Assembly: GCA_963575745.1 (NCBI GenBank) | Contig: CAUYUJ010004358.1 | Location: 63,501-127,500 of the forward strand | Direction of reading: 5' to 3' | Origin: Prorocentrum cordatum | Taxonomy: Eukaryota > Sar > Dinophyceae > Prorocentrales > Prorocentraceae | DNA: 64,000 bases | The notes under the pieces: generated by a model | Told to the model about the DNA's origin: nothing | Databases searched by the model: none | What the model saw: only the letters and a program-made list of their open reading frames with translations | Translations under genes and position numbers: made by a program | Shown: one piece after another, positions 11,665 to 22,849 of the stretch | Layout of the letters: the number at the start of each line of letters is the position of its first letter | How positions within the stretch are numbered: the first letter of the stretch is position 1

Positions 11665-12554
11665 GCTAAAGGTGCCCGTCTTCTCGACGAGTCAGACAGA
11701 TCCGACGCCTCCGATCGCGGCCTCGGAGCCCTGGGCCCGCCCCTTTCAGCGCATCTCTGCCATGGAGAGCGGGTGCGCAAATCCAGGGGTTCAACCATTG
11801 AAAACCTCCTGGGGGGCCCGGGGCATAGCTCCCTCCCGGGAGTCGCCCCCGGAACGAACATTGGGCGCTGCTCCGGGGCGTCGCCGGACCTGCTTCGCTT
11901 TCCGAGGGGCGAAGTTACAGCGAGACTGATAAATTCTCGCCTCTGCCTGTTCGCCAGACGAACATTGTCGCCCGCGAAATCCCCGCCCGCGATGTCCCCC
12001 AAGTGTCGTTCTAGAGAACCGTCTGATGGGATTGCCGCGTCTTCGCCGCGCATGGGGGGCATCTCTGCAACGCGCTGCGGCAGATCGCCCAGCGGGGCGG
12101 GGAACGCGGGATCATGGGCCCCGCGTCCTCCGCCGTGCAGCCCCTGGCTCTCGTAATCCCCAATCGGTGCAAGCGTGGATCTACGAGGGAAATTCTCCTC
12201 GGACGATATCGTCTCTGCGCCGTGGTCGTCGCTGGAAGGGTGCTCGGAAGCGCCCATGCGGTCATCGAGCGGGAGGTGGTCATCATCTTCTTCTCCTTCA
12301 TGTCCTTGCTGGAACATGGCCTTGTTCTTGGGCCTCGGCGCACTCGGACGGGGCTCTGGTGCGCGAAACATTACACGACTTCTTACTGCGAGGGCGTTGG
12401 CCCAACTCCTCAACTTCGTCGATGGAGTTGGATTCTCGAAAATTCGCACCCTTTTCTCGTAATTGCGTGATCCTTCATCAGGACGTTCATGAGGACGTAC
12501 ATCGCCCTTGACTGGAAGGAGCATCGTTCCTTCTTCAAGTAAGGCCACTTTCAT
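11424..12554 (-). pseudogene. Long upstream frame of copia 1 (gag-like, unassigned)
   Basis: A 376-residue open frame at the 5' end of the element. It is rich in Pro, Arg and acidic residues, with a low-complexity acidic patch (HEGEEDDDHLPLDD) near residue 105 and no recognised fold. Its position 5' of the integrase suggests the gag/linker part of the polyprotein. The first about 290 residues are probably the genuine frame, because toward the end the Cys-rich signal switches to another frame. It could also be a chance frame in GC-rich DNA. Confidence 0.4.
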
Positions 12555-12560
12555 CGAAGA

Positions 12561-13639
12561 CGGAACTCTCGGCTACTAACCAATATGTTGTCAGCCGATC
12601 GGTGACATTGGCATATGGTTGACCATGTTTATCGGTTGTTCCTCTTCATATTATTGAAGCTTCTTGCTCAAATTCATATTCCTGGGGTCGTAGTACTCCA
12701 CGCCATGAGAGTGATAATGTGTGGGGATGCTTCCGCTAAGCTTAGCTTGGCCCTATGGATAGGAAGGGGGTCGGCCGCCCGCCCGCGCGCGCGGCGGGGC
12801 GGACGCCGTCTTTTTCTCTGAACCAACACGCACAGCTACGGAAGTACCACTGTGCAGGCTAAATGGGCCTGGGGGGTCGCCTAAGATGACTTCTTTTGTT
12901 TCCGCAGTGGCCCCCAGCGCGGTTTGTCACCTCGGCCCGCCGCGGGCTGTCCCTGCCTAGGCCCCGCTGGCCTTGAGTGCTTCGCGGACCGTCCTTCCCA
13001 TCTCCCCGACCCCCTCCCACGGCAAGGGGAGGAGCGGGTAGGGAAGGGAGGCAGGAGGGATGCCCAATGCAATTCACTTCAGTGGCAGTCCAGAGCGCGG
13101 CCTGAGTCATCCGGTCTATGCAAAACAGCCCATGCCTCAAATACAGTCCAGGAAACCCAAGGCAACCCGGACAGGACAGCCCAGGTCTCATATCAAATCC
13201 AAGCACGTAATCCTAGCTTCAAGTAACTAGAGGGACGGGGAATGAGGGGAGAAGAGGATGAGGGACTGGGAAGCAGCGAGCAGGGGAGGAAAAGGGAAGG
13301 GAGGCCTGGAGAGGAGTGGAGTGCTCAACAAAAATCGGCGCCTTCACATGCCTCGTTCTTGGTTCAACCAAATCCTCTGGAGTTGAAGAACATATGGGCT
13401 TCCTCCCATGAGGAACTCACAGGAAACAACAAAAATGACCATTTGGGGTGGGAAGTCCAGCTACTGTGCCACCAGCCTGCTCCCTGACCTCCGACTCCTC
13501 CCCGACACTCTTACCTCCGTGCCCCCCCCACCCCCCTGCCCCGCCCGAGGATGAGGACGAGGGGTTGTCCTCACTTTGAGGCGGCAGGAGGGTCTGAACT
13601 GCATTGGGCCCCGGAAAATTGATCAAGAAAACGTGGGGC
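12561..13639. other. Unique sequence, no gene recognised
   Basis: Mixed-complexity sequence flanking copia 1, G/A-rich at about 13230-13320. No domain, RNA gene or clear terminal repeat was seen. Confidence 0.4.
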
Positions 13640-13870
13640 GAGGCCAAATCCGCTCAAAATCCATCCCCAGACCCCTGCCAGGGTCCATCTGGTGAAAGTT
13701 ACATCCCGGATCCGTTTTTGACGAAAACGGCCCCTGGCGGCCGAAAAAGGTAAAAATCCTTCTCGAACCCAGAAGCTCGAACCTGGTCCCCTCCTTCCTG
13801 CTCGCCAGAACCAGTGCTGGGCCACCGCAGACCCCCAGCCGGGTCCAACCCCCCACTGCCTGTTGGCGGG
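13640..13870 (-). repeat. tRNA-SINE-like copy 1
   Basis: On the minus strand GGTGGCCCAGCACTGGTTC resembles an RNA polymerase III box A (TGGCCCAG) and GGTTCGAG about 41 bases downstream resembles box B. The spacing fits a tRNA-derived SINE head. A related segment lies at 39.38-39.48 kb. It has no complete tRNA fold and no intact tRNA gene is claimed. Confidence 0.5.
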
Positions 13871-14229
13871 GTAGGGGGAGGGGGGAAGGCTTCTGAGAAG
13901 CCCTCCCCTCTCCCCCCCACCCCCCTCTGCGCGAGGCCGAGCCTGGTTCAGGGCCTTGAGGGTCAGGTCATGCTCGAACATGTCCCGAGCGCCGTCCATC
14001 ACCGACTCGCCCGCCGTCGGGCCCTGGCGGGCGAGGGCGCGACGCCCGCGCCCCGCGCGGGGCCCAGGCCCGCCCTGCGCCGTGCCTGCAGCCGCGCACG
14101 ACCCGCTCCTGGCCGCTCCGGGCCCCCTCCTCTCCTACGGCTCAGCGGTTCTAGCATAAAAAGTTCGCCAGCCCAGCGGGCCGAGGGCGTGCTGAGATCC
14201 CCGACAACTGGTTAACAAAATACTTCTAG
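13871..14229. other. GC-rich sequence, no gene recognised
   Basis: C-rich and GCC-rich stretch with open frames on both strands but no recognisable domain. Confidence 0.35.
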
Positions 14230-15130
14230 TTCGCGCGCGCGGGGCCGCCCCTGAGGGTCCCCGGACGAAGAGTTCCCGGGCAAGATCCCGGCCAGGTCCC
14301 GAGCAGGTCCTGGCCAGGTCCCAGCAGGCTCCCAAGAGCGCTCCAGGAGCGCTTCAAGTGGCCTCCAAGAGTGCTCAACATGGTCCGAGACGGTCCCAGA
14401 GCGATCCAAGACACCAAAAATGGCCTCCAGACAGCCCGGAGCGCCTTCAAGACACCCCAAGAGGGCTCCGAGAGACCTCCCAAGAGGGCTCCACCACCAC
14501 CACCACCACCACCACCACCACCACCACCACCACCACAGAGCCAAGCATCAAAAAGGACGCGTGGGCAGAAGAGTACGCGTTTGGTAACTCCTCGGGAAAA
14601 CATGTCGATGCACGAAGAATGTGTGCACCCAGAGGGCTCCAAGAGGCAGGAAATTGCGACTTTCCGTCCAATGTTTGAAGGTCTTTGGCGTTGTGGCCTT
14701 TTCGGCTTCCCGGGGCTGTCAGACGGCCCAGGAGGCTTCCAGGATCGCCCCAACACGGCCCAAGAGGCCTCCAAGAGCGCCCAAAACGGCCCCAGAGGAA
14801 CCCAAGACAGCCCCAGAGGCCTCCAAGATGGCCGAAGAGGCTCCCAACACGGCTACAAAAGAGGGCCCAGACGGGGGGCCCGAACTGACATTTCGAGCTC
14901 CAGGCGCAGAGAGGTCCCCTGGAGGCCCCACGAGGCCCCCAAGAAACCCTCAAGGGGCCCCCGAGAGGCCCCACGAGACCCCCACGAGGCCCCCAAAGGC
15001 CCCCCGTGACGCCCCAGGAGGCCCCCAAGAGGCTCCTACGAGACACCCAGGGTATCACCAACATACCGCCACGAGGCCCTCGGGAAGCCTCCCAGAAGAC
15101 CCCACGCAGCTCCCAAAGAGGCGCATTGTC
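14230..15130. repeat. 'CCAAGA/GGCC' minisatellite-like array with (CAC)n core
   Basis: Degenerate repeats of the type GGCCTCCAAGANNGCCC fill the stretch. A pure CAC/ACC tract sits at about 14488-14536. A unique segment (14540-14700) interrupts it. The same repeat vocabulary recurs at 16.9, 24.4 and 35.5 kb, and in reverse at 21.7 and 26.5 kb. Confidence 0.8.
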
Positions 15131-15176
15131 CATGACCACTTTCGCCCTAAATCGACACAAAAAGCCCTCCAGAGAC

Positions 15177-15421
15177 CCCCTCCTCCTCCTCCTCCTCATC
15201 TCCTCCTCCTCCTCCTCCTCCTCCTCCTCCTCCTCCTCTTCCTCCTCCTCCTCCTCATCCTCCTCCTCCTCGTCCTCGTCCTCCTCGTCTCCTCCTCCTC
15301 CTCCTCCTCCTCCTCCTCCTCCTCCTCCTCCTCCTCCTCCTCATCCTCATCCTCATCCTCATCCTCATCATCATCTTTCTCCTCCTCCTCCTCCTCCTCT
15401 TCCTCCTCATCCTCCTTTTTC
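15177..15421. repeat. (CTC)n trinucleotide repeat
   Basis: About 245 bp of CTC/TCC triplets with a short CATCCT stretch. It directly follows a CCAAGA array, an arrangement also seen at 17.5 and 35.6 kb. Confidence 0.95.
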
Positions 15422-15602
15422 GGTAGCCACGAACACGCGAACATATAGCACCAGTGATGCAAGATGGGCCGGCGGAGTGAGCGAAGCGATTGTCCCTCCA
15501 GGTGCGGCGTGTGAGATCCCCTCCGCACGGTCTGCAATAATCCCACCAGCCCTTTGTGCGACAGGTGGTCTAACGAGATTCCGATTCCCTCTTCCTAAAA
15601 AT

Positions 15603-16485
15603 ATATCCCGGCAAAGCAACCTAACAGCGATGTGTAGAAGCATATCTGAAAGCATTCCCCTTAAGATTCAGATGAAAATCCAGTTGTAGAATTCTGCTGT
15701 TCTCGCAGTCGTAGTCGCATTCGCGATGACAGTCGCAACGGCAACGGCAGTCGCAGTCACAGCCTCAGCCTCAGCCTGCCTCAGCCTCAGCCTCAGCCTG
15801 CCTCAGCCTCAGCCTGCCCCAGCCTCAGCCTCAGCCTGCTTCAGCCTCAGCCTCAGTCTGCCTTCAGCCTCGGCCTCAGCCTCAGCCTGCCTCAGCCTCA
15901 GCCTGCATCAGCCTCAGCCTCAGCCTCAGCCAGCCTGCCTCCTCAGCCTCAGTGCTTCAGCCTCAGCCTCAGTCTGCCTTCAGCCTCGGCCTCAGCCTCA
16001 GCCTGCCTCAGCCTCAGCCTGCCTCGGCCGCAGCATCAGCCTGCCTCAGCATTCAAAATGTGGCCCAGGAATGGAGTTCTGGGAACTAGAAGAACACGAA
16101 GTGGCCTACAGTTGGCTCCGGGCATTCAAAATCATGCCCAGGAATGGAGTTCTGGGAACTTGAAGAGCACGAAGTGGCCTACAGTTGGCTCCGGGCTGGG
16201 ATCGAAGAGCACGAAGTGGCCTACAGTTGGCTCCGGGCATCCAAAATGTGGCCCGGGAATGGAGTTCTGGGAAATCGAAGAGCACGAAGTGGCCTACAGT
16301 TGGCTCCGGGCATCCAAAATGTGGCCCGGGAATGGAGTTCTGGGAGCACCAAGAGCGATTTTGCGAGGATGTCCCAAGCGATTTCGGCTTCGACGGCAGC
16401 CTGTCCGGGTCCCGCCCAGACCCCCCTGAGGAGTCATGATGCTCTCTTTTGAGACCACTAGAAACCTATCAGCAAGAGCTGTTAA
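15603..16485 (+). mobile_element. ABC repeat element, copy A
   Basis: The head CCCGGCAAAGCAACCTAACA (15607 on) runs to GTTCTCGCAGTCGTAGTCGC at about 15718. Next comes a CAGCCT/CAGCCTGC hexamer-type repeat (15745-16050), then about 3.5 tandem units of 73 bp (GCACGAAGTGGCCTACAGTT...; anchors 16072, 16145, 16260, 16333; the 115-bp step includes a partial unit). The tail GCCCAGACCCCCCTGAGGAG ends near GAAACCTATCAG and GCTGTTAA (16485). Head, 73-bp units and tail are shared with copies B and C, so this is one defined element whose middle varies. No protein-coding content was recognised. It is probably non-autonomous. Confidence 0.75.
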
Positions 16486-16499
16486 GTAAAAACCTCTTC

Positions 16500-16864
16500 C
16501 CCTACGGGGATGGGTTTACCCTCCCCTTGCACCTGACTTTTTTTGGGGGCCCCGCGAGGTGTCAGGGCGTCCACAACGGCCTCGGCGAGGAAACCGGAAT
16601 CACTGCTCTTACAAAAGGTGTTGGCCCTGTTTTGGCAGTTTTTGTTTGTTTTTTGGGGGGCGAGCGTTATCCCACCAGCCCTCTGGGCGCCCAAATCATC
16701 GGTTTTACAAAAGGTTTTGGCCCCATTGTGGCCTCTGTAGGGGGGCTCAACGTTCTCCCACCAGCCCTTTGGGCGCCCAAATCACTGGTTGTAATACGGT
16801 TTTGGCACCATTGTGGCCTCTTTGGGGGCGGGGTCGAACGTTATCCTAACTCCTCCTTTGATCG
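16500..16864. repeat. ~95-bp tandem repeat (about 3 units)
   Basis: Units share TTACAAAAGGTNTTGGCCC, TATCCCACCAGCCCTCTGGG and GCGCCCAAATCATCGG. Copies lie at about 16610, 16705 and 16790. Confidence 0.75.
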
Positions 16865-17480
16865 ATGGTCTTCATGATGGCCCCGTGAAGGCCCAAGAGG
16901 CCCCCAAGACGGCCCCAAAATGGCCCAAGAGGCCTCCAAGACGGCCAAGATTGCCTCCAGGACGGCTAAAATGGCCCCAAGATGCCTCCATGACGGCCCA
17001 AAATGCAGCCAAAGCGGCCGAGGATGGCCTCGAGATGGCGCAAGGCGGCCCAAAAGGCCCCCAAGACGGCCCAAGAGGCGTCCAGGAGGTCTTCCAGGAG
17101 GGCACGAAGAGGCCAACATCACTGATGTTCCTAAGGATTCGGAAAAAAGTTGGCATCTGTTTCTTCTCGGCATTCCGACAGCTCAAGACGGCGCAAAAGG
17201 CCCCCAATATCGGCCAATAGGCCTCCAGGATGGCCCCATGACGGCCCAAAAGGCACCCGAAACAACCCCAAGAGGGCCCCAAGACTGCCAAAATGGCATC
17301 CAAGACACCCAGAATGGCCTCCAAGAGCCCCTGATATGCCCCAAGAAGGCCCAAGGACGGCTTCCCACGGCGCCAAACAAGCCAGGAACGCCCCAAAACG
17401 GCTAGAGAGCGGGCCCACGCCCCCACTGGCCCCCCAAAACCGTCCAAGAGGCCCCCGGGAAGCTTCCAGGAGGCCCCAGG
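16865..17480. repeat. 'CCAAGA/GGCC' minisatellite-like array
   Basis: Degenerate GGCCCAAGAGGCCTCCAAGA units are interrupted at about 17105-17190 by a unique segment. The opposite strand reads as Gly/Trp/Leu-rich pseudo-frames. Confidence 0.85.
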
Positions 17481-17507
17481 AGTGCCCCAAGAGGCGCCCA
17501 AGAGGCC

Positions 17508-17612
17508 TCTTCCTCCTCCTCCTCCTCCTCCTCCTCCTCCTCCTCCTTCTCCTCCTCGTCCTCGTCCTCGCCCTCGTCCTCGCCCTCGTCCTCGTCCTCC
17601 TCCTCCTCCTCT
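17508..17612. repeat. (CTC)n / (CTCGTC)n repeat
   Basis: CTC triplets followed by CTCGTC/CTCGCC hexamers, abutting the CCAAGA array. Confidence 0.93.
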
Positions 17613-17946
17613 CCCCCTCGCCCCCGCGCGGCCCCCAGGGATGGCCTGGAAAAGCCTTCCAAAGCCACCCCCTTGATCCCTGAGATCTCTCGGTTCACCC
17701 CGGTCGCTCGCTTTGTTTCACTGGATGTGCCCTTTCGTCCATTTGCTCGTCAGCTCTCGGGGGCAGGGCTTCTGAACGGGCTGATGGGGTATTTTTTGAT
17801 CGCGACCACGGCGAGACGAGCCGGGCGGCCGAAAGGAACGAAGCGCAGATGCATCGGCCTAAATTAGCGCACGGAAGGAGAAGGGCGAAACGAAAAAGAA
17901 CAAGGACGGACAGAGGAGACGGACAGCAGGCGAACCTCACTGCCGC
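17613..17946. other. Unique sequence, no gene recognised
   Basis: Non-repetitive sequence between the CTC tract and the candidate exon. No motif was recognised. Confidence 0.35.
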
Positions 17947-18078
17947 TCAGAAGAGCGCCGGCAGTAGGAGGAGTTCCTGGGCGTCGTGCAGCACCACGAG
18001 GTAATTGAAGAAGCCCTCGACCTGGATGTAGAAGACCGTCGCGAGGAACAGCACGCCATGGACCCAGCCAGGAACCAT
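17947..18078 (-). CDS. Candidate terminal exon of a host gene (hydrophobic, unknown)
   Basis: A 43-residue frame from an ATG at 18078 to a TGA at 17947. It reads MVPGWVHGVLFLATVFYIQV and then a second hydrophobic run containing FFNYLVVLHDAQELLLLPA. About 36 of its 42 third codon positions are G or C, a bias expected of expressed dinoflagellate genes, while the 22 codons upstream in the same frame lack it. That suggests a real coding segment beginning near 18080, either a last exon or a gene fragment. It could lie in one or two membrane helices. I do not recognise the protein. The start is arbitrary, and a splice acceptor upstream (for example the AG-G at about 18145) is possible. It sits just before a 63-bp repeat array. 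Confidence 0.3.
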   Translation of the reverse strand: MVPGWVHGVLFLATVFYIQVEGFFNYLVVLHDAQELLLLPALF

Positions 18079-18109
18079 CACATCACGACGGGCCTCGACA
18101 AAAGCATGC

Positions 18110-18480
18110 CGTGCGGGCGCTCGAAGCCCAGCTGTATGGGGAACAAGCGAGAGCTCCTAGGTGGGAGGCGAGACTGAAGCCCGAACCACCTCGCGCGCAG
18201 CCCCTGGGAGTCCAGAGTTGCAAGCGTTTCTCAAACGAAACGGCCCGGACCACTTTTCGGGAACGGTGTCTGGGAGCCCAGAATTTCGAGGATGTCGCAG
18301 GCGAAACGGCCCGTACCACCTCGCGGACGGCCTCTCGGAGTTTTGATTTGCGAGGATGTCTCAGGCGAAAGGCCCAAGCCTGGACAACTAACAAACGAGA
18401 GTTGTGAGGATGTGTCAGGCGAAGCGACCCGAACCGCCAGAATGTTTGTGAGGACGTCTCTGCTGGACGTTCCCGCGGCC
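18110..18480 (+). repeat. ~63-bp repeat 'GGATGTCTCAGGCGAAACGG'
   Basis: Five diverged units with anchors at about 18228, 18291, 18354, 18409 and 18453. The same motif occurs in reverse complement at 37.2-37.56 kb. Confidence 0.75.
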
Positions 18481-19239
18481 GGAACTAGCTTTTATCACAA
18501 CAGCACCCCAGTCAGCACAACTATGGGGGAAAGCAACATATCCGTACCACGCGTTCCTTGAAAGCCGGCCCCTTTTCGTCTGGACACTACTGGCGCATGT
18601 CTGTCCCGTGGGGCAGGTACCCGAAGGAACGGCTGGGGGAAGAAGAGGGAGAAGGCTGAGGAGAGAATTGGGATGTTTTCTTTTTTCGCGACGTCGGCGG
18701 TGTGCACTCCGCGACAGTAGCCCTGGGAGGGTGGCCGGCTAAAGGTCTCTTTCTTTTTGTTTGCGAGCGAAAATCGGTCAGAGCTCGCCCACCGCCTTCG
18801 CCGAGCGAGGGTGGAACACAGACGAGGAGGTGAGGCGGGGGAGGACAGGGGGAAAGAGGACAAAACGATGACGAGGGACGGATAGGATAGGTGGGGGGAA
18901 GAGGACGATGACAAATATGAGGAGGGCGACGAGGAGGACGGGAATGAGGACGAAGACAAGGATCATGGTCATAAGTGGCTGGAGAACGACATCTGGGATG
19001 GCTAAGACCCCTGGGACACTGGCTACATACACCAACAAATGACTGGTAGTAGTCCGCAACCGCGCCTGCGCGACAGTCCCCCCCCAACCCCTCACCGAAG
19101 AGTCGCCCGTGCATCGCCCCTCCTCCCGAGGTGCGCCCGAAGTCGACCCGATAACACTTTCGGGGGCCGCGATAAACCCCCAGGACCCCCCCCCCAGCGC
19201 CTGTCCAAGTCGCGCGATGGCGGACGCCATCGGGCGCGC
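18481..19239. other. Unique, partly low-complexity sequence, no gene recognised
   Basis: A GAGGACGAAG-type purine-rich stretch lies at about 18840-18960. Open frames on the minus strand show no domain. Confidence 0.35.
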
Positions 19240-19770
19240 TTGGGACATCTGTGGGCTGTGGGCAACGCCAGTGCCTCTATGGGCAGCGTGCGTGGCGGGG
19301 CCTCAGTGGGCAGCCTCGCGGGGCCTCTGTGGGCTGTGTTTGGGGCCTCTGTGGGCAGCGCGGCGGGGCCTCAGTGGGCAGCGTAGCGTCGTGGGCCCTC
19401 TGTGGGCTGTGTCTGGGGCCTCTGTGCGCAGCGTGGTGGGGCCTCGGCGGACAGCGTCGTGGGGTCTCTGTGGGCTGTGTCTGGGCCCTCTGTGGGCAGC
19501 GTAGCGGGGCCTCGGTGGACAGCCTCGTGGGGCCTCTGTGGGCTGTGTCCGTGGCCTCGGTGGGCAGCGTGGCGGGGCCTCGGTGGGCAGCCTCGTGGGG
19601 CTTCAGAGGGCAGCGTCGTGCGGCCTCTGTGGGCTGTGTCTGGGGCCTCTGTGGGCAGCGTGCGTGGCGGGGCCTCGGTGGGCAGCGTCGTGCGGCCTCT
19701 GTGGGCTGTGTCTGGGGCCTCTGTGGGCAGCGCGGCGGGGCCTCAGTGGGCAGCGTCGTGGGGCAGGAGG
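19240..19770 (+). repeat. 'GGCCTCNGTGGGCAGCGT' minisatellite
   Basis: Roughly 20-bp subunits alternate GGGCAGCG and GGGCTGTGTCTGGGG, organised in 60-75 bp blocks. It ends in (AGGGGCAGG)n at about 19765-19790. Confidence 0.88.
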
Positions 19771-20110
19771 GGCAGGAGGGGCAGGAGGGGCACGAAAACC
19801 TGACAAATAATATTGTACTCGAATACCCTCCTCGCTCTGGCGGGGCCTCCCAGGAGGGTCGGGACGGGCACGAACGAATTCCCTCCTCGCTGTCTTGGGG
19901 CCTCCCAGGAGGGGAAGAGGGGCCGCGAAACCTGTGAATTAGCAAGGCGCTCGAGATACCCTCCTCGCTCTGGCGGGGCCGCCCAGGAAGTGTGGGAGTA
20001 GCGGGGCCTCCCAGGAGGGCCTCGACTTCCAGAAGCTCCTGGGGACCTCCTGGAGACCTCGGAAGGCGCCAAAATGAGAAAGCCCAACCTGTGAATTAAC
20101 AGAAAAGAAC
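19771..20110 (+). repeat. 'CTCGCTCTGGCGGGGCC' dispersed repeat, cluster 1
   Basis: Three or four units with TACCCTCCTCGCTCTGGCGG, GGGCCTCCCAGGAGGG and CGAAACCTGTGAATT. The same family forms a second cluster at 25.9-26.4 kb. Confidence 0.75.
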
Positions 20111-20257
20111 AGAATGTCCTTGCTTTTGGACCTAAAGTCAATAAACCGCCTGAGATATCCCTACAATCTGGGCGCGAACGGGCCTGTGAAAACACGCCTC
20201 GCTCGAGACATGCTCGTCGTGGGCCTGTTCGTATTCGTCGTCGTCGTCCAAGGGTCG

Positions 20258-20345
20258 GGCGCCGGGGGCCGGGGGGCCGGGGGCTGGGGGCCTGGGGCCA
20301 GGGGCCGGGGGCCGGGGGCCGGGGGCCGGGGGCCGGGGACTGGGG
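20258..20345. repeat. GGGGCC-type G-rich repeat
   Basis: (GGGGGCC)n-like tract of almost pure G and C. Its G runs are spaced suitably for G-quadruplex formation. Confidence 0.85.
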
Positions 20346-20480
20346 ACCGCGCAGGGACCAGGGACCGGACCGAGGAATTCCACCATTGTGGGATTGGTTC
20401 GGAGATTCTTAGGGAGCCTTCAGGCTCCCTTTTTTATTTCCTGCGTTGGCAGACGCGATTTCCACTTGTATGGATGGCAA

Positions 20481-20706
20481 TATGCGTTGGCACGATCAGC
20501 CACGTGAGAAGACGTCGCACTTGTCGTGCAAAGCCACCTCGAGGAACGTCCCAATATAAAAACTGCGACGGCAACCACGTGTGTGGCTGGCAACATGCGT
20601 TGGCACGAGCAGCCACGAGAGACGACGTCGGACTTGTCGCGGAAAAACATATCGAGGAACCTGCCGAATTCAATGACATCGAGGTGCCCGGGCGCGCTGA
20701 TGACAT
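20481..20706. repeat. ~113-bp direct duplication
   Basis: ATGCGTTGGCACGATCAGCC at about 20480 recurs as ATGCGTTGGCACGAGCAGCC at about 20594, with collinear flanks (CGTCGCACTTGTCG / CGTCGGACTTGTCG). The minus-strand frame across it (20420-20812) shows no domain. Confidence 0.7.
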
Positions 20707-20924
20707 GCAAGTGAAACGGTCCTGGGCCTTGGGAGGTCTTCAGGCTCTTCGCCTGCATGGCAGGCACACGTGTCGTTCGTTTTTCAGGGGGGGGCTTCCT
20801 GGGCCTACACATACTGCCTCGACTAGGAGTGAGGGATCACGAGACGGGAGGGCCTCTTCCAGCATCGCTAAAGCGTCCAGAACGTAATCTGATCCCCGTC
20901 CTCCCCGCCCTCCTCCCCCTCCCC

Positions 20925-21040
20925 CTCCCCCTCCTCCTCCTCCTCCTCCTCCTCCTCCTTCCCCTCTTTCCCTCTTCCCTCTCCTCCTCTTCTTCTCCTC
21001 CTCCTCTTCCCCTCCTCCTCCTCCTCCTCGTTGTCCTCAT
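20925..21040. repeat. (CTC)n tract
   Basis: CTC/CCT triplets, interrupted. Confidence 0.92.
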
Positions 21041-21849
21041 CCCTGTTTTCACTATCCAGCTTGTTCTCCCGTCCCTTGTGCTCCCTCCCCTTCCTAGTTG
21101 ACGAGGGGCTACCCCCTTCTCAAGTTGCCGACCCAGCTGGCCAGAATCGTGTGAGACGTTTCTGGCACGGGAACGGATAACGCTTTTCCGTCGAGAAAGC
21201 GCGTCGTGGCACGCTCCCAGCCGCAGAAACGCAGAGTTAGGAGGTAACGTGGGGAGGCAGTGGGCGGGAGAAGCACGGGATGGAAGAGAAGAGGCTTGTA
21301 AGACGGTCAGGGGATCTCCGAGAGGATAAAAGGTGAACAAGAAGGCAGCACACAGCGAAAGCTGATAGAGTGAGACTAACAAGCTGTGAGCCTGATGTGG
21401 ACCACAAAAGGCTCGTGTGAAACGACTGCACGGCAGGCAAACCAGGAATGCGACGTGCGCAGTCTTGCAATAGGCATACGCACGCAGTGGACCATGGCCT
21501 GGGAGACATTCAAAAATCTGACATACTAAAATCTCTTCCTCTTCCTCTCTCCCTCTTCCACTCTCCCTCTTCCCTCGTGCGGTCGGCCCTCTCTATCTCT
21601 CTTCCTCTTTTGTGCCTCCCCTCCTCCTTCCTCGTCCCGCTCTTGCGGTGCGATTTCAACATGTCAGCCCTCTTGGGGCTCTTTGAAACCATCTTCGGCG
21701 CTTCCTGGGCCGTCTTGGGACGTTTGGGGCGGCTCCTGGGCCGTCTTGGAGGAATTATTCGGGGCCTTTCGGTCCGTCGTGGACGCGGAGTAGCGGCCCT
21801 AGGGCGGCCAGGGAGGACCGAGGTCCCTGGGCCGGGCTCCCGGCCCCCG
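21041..21849. other. Unique sequence with CTCTTC-rich and 'GCCGTCTTGG' patches
   Basis: CTCTTCC-rich low complexity at 21530-21640. Reverse-orientation CCAAGA-type units (CTGGGCCGTCTTGGGACG) at 21695-21765. No gene recognised. Confidence 0.45.
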
Positions 21850-22030
21850 TCGCCAAGTGTACATCATGCACACACACATGTAAACATGTGCAAATGTATG
21901 TATCTACGTGTATGCATGTATGTTTACATATCTGTGTATGTATATGTACATTTGGAAATGTGTAAGTACATGTTTATGTATCTGTAAATGTATACGTATA
22001 TGTAAATGTGTATGTAGATGTGTATGTTCC
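21850..22030. repeat. (ATGT/GTAT)n alternating purine-pyrimidine repeat
   Basis: Imperfect ATGTATG/TACATAT units, including ACACACACATGTAAACATG. Such alternating tracts are prone to Z-DNA or cruciform structure. Confidence 0.85.
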
Positions 22031-22084
22031 CCAAACAGTGTTTGCACGTGTGGGTTCTTACTTGGATTAACGATCTCGGGGTCA

Positions 22085-22270
22085 CTGGCGGTTTTTGCGA
22101 GCGGTGCCGCCCGTCGCGCCGTTGCCGTCGCCGTCGTCGCTGCTCGGGGCGAGTGGCGGCTTTCGCGGGCGGTGCCGCCCGTCGCCGCCGTCGCCGTCGC
22201 CGTCGCCGACGCTCGGGGCGAGTGGCGGCTTTTGCGGGCGGTGCCGCCCGTCGCCGCCATCACCGTCGCA
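22085..22270 (+). repeat. 68-bp GC-rich tandem repeat (about 3 units)
   Basis: Units start GCGGTGCCGCCCGTCGC at 22101, 22169 and 22238, each followed by GCCGTCGCCGTCGCCG and CTCGGGGCGAGTGGCGG. Each unit contains the self-complementary GGCGGTGCCGCC type core. Confidence 0.85.
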
Positions 22271-22849
22271 TAGATTCTCCTGTTTTTACTTAAGACAGAA
22301 ATCCCCCCCCCAGATTATCAGCCCCCCGTTTCGTATTGCAATTCATCTACGATTCTGCCCCATCGACCATCCCAAATAAAAACTCGTACCATCCCATCCC
22401 ATCCGGTAGCGGGCCCCCGTCATCCTCTGCAAACCATACTATGCACGCGCACACGTTTATCAAAAATTACACGTTTTCAAGAATACACTGCAAAACAAAA
22501 ACATGACGAAGTGCACACACGGTCGCGTCGTCGCGCGCGCATGCCGAAATCCCTGAACAACCGTTGGGTTCGTAGAGATTTAAAAATGGAGTGCCCGAAA
22601 ACAAAATCCGCCGACCCTGTCGGCGAATACGGGCTTTTCTGTTTGAGCTCTCGTCTCCGTCGTCTCCTCGTCGTCTTCGTCGTCGTCGCAGTCGTCTCCT
22701 CGCCGTATCCGTCGCCCCCCGTCCCTTTCCCTGGGCCCTCTGCAGGGGTGCCATCCAAAGCGAAACTGTACAACGTCGCAGTGGAGTCGAAGGAAAGCCC
22801 CTTCTTTTTGATCCCTTCCCTGGGGAAGGGGGTCCTGGGGGATTCACCT
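22271..22849. other. Unique sequence, no gene recognised
   Basis: Some CGTC-rich low complexity at 22650-22700. No motif recognised. Confidence 0.35.

Larger units (their letters stand above)
7800..12560 (-). mobile_element. Decayed Ty1/copia-type retrotransposon (copia 1)
   Basis: Reading leftward, the minus strand carries copia pol modules in canonical order: gag-like or zinc-knuckle region (12554-11248), integrase core (11326-10826), post-integrase spacer (10781-10126), reverse transcriptase (about 10058-8653) and RNase H (8652-7900). Each module is split by stops or frameshifts, so the copy cannot encode a working polyprotein. No long terminal repeats were found by eye. The left side abuts the ATC microsatellite at about 7790. 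Module identity and order are solid, and the exact ends are uncertain. Confidence 0.85.

Noticed and set aside
12561-13230. Long terminal repeat of copia 1
   Set aside because: No segment matching the sequence left of 7900 was found, and the left side is microsatellite.
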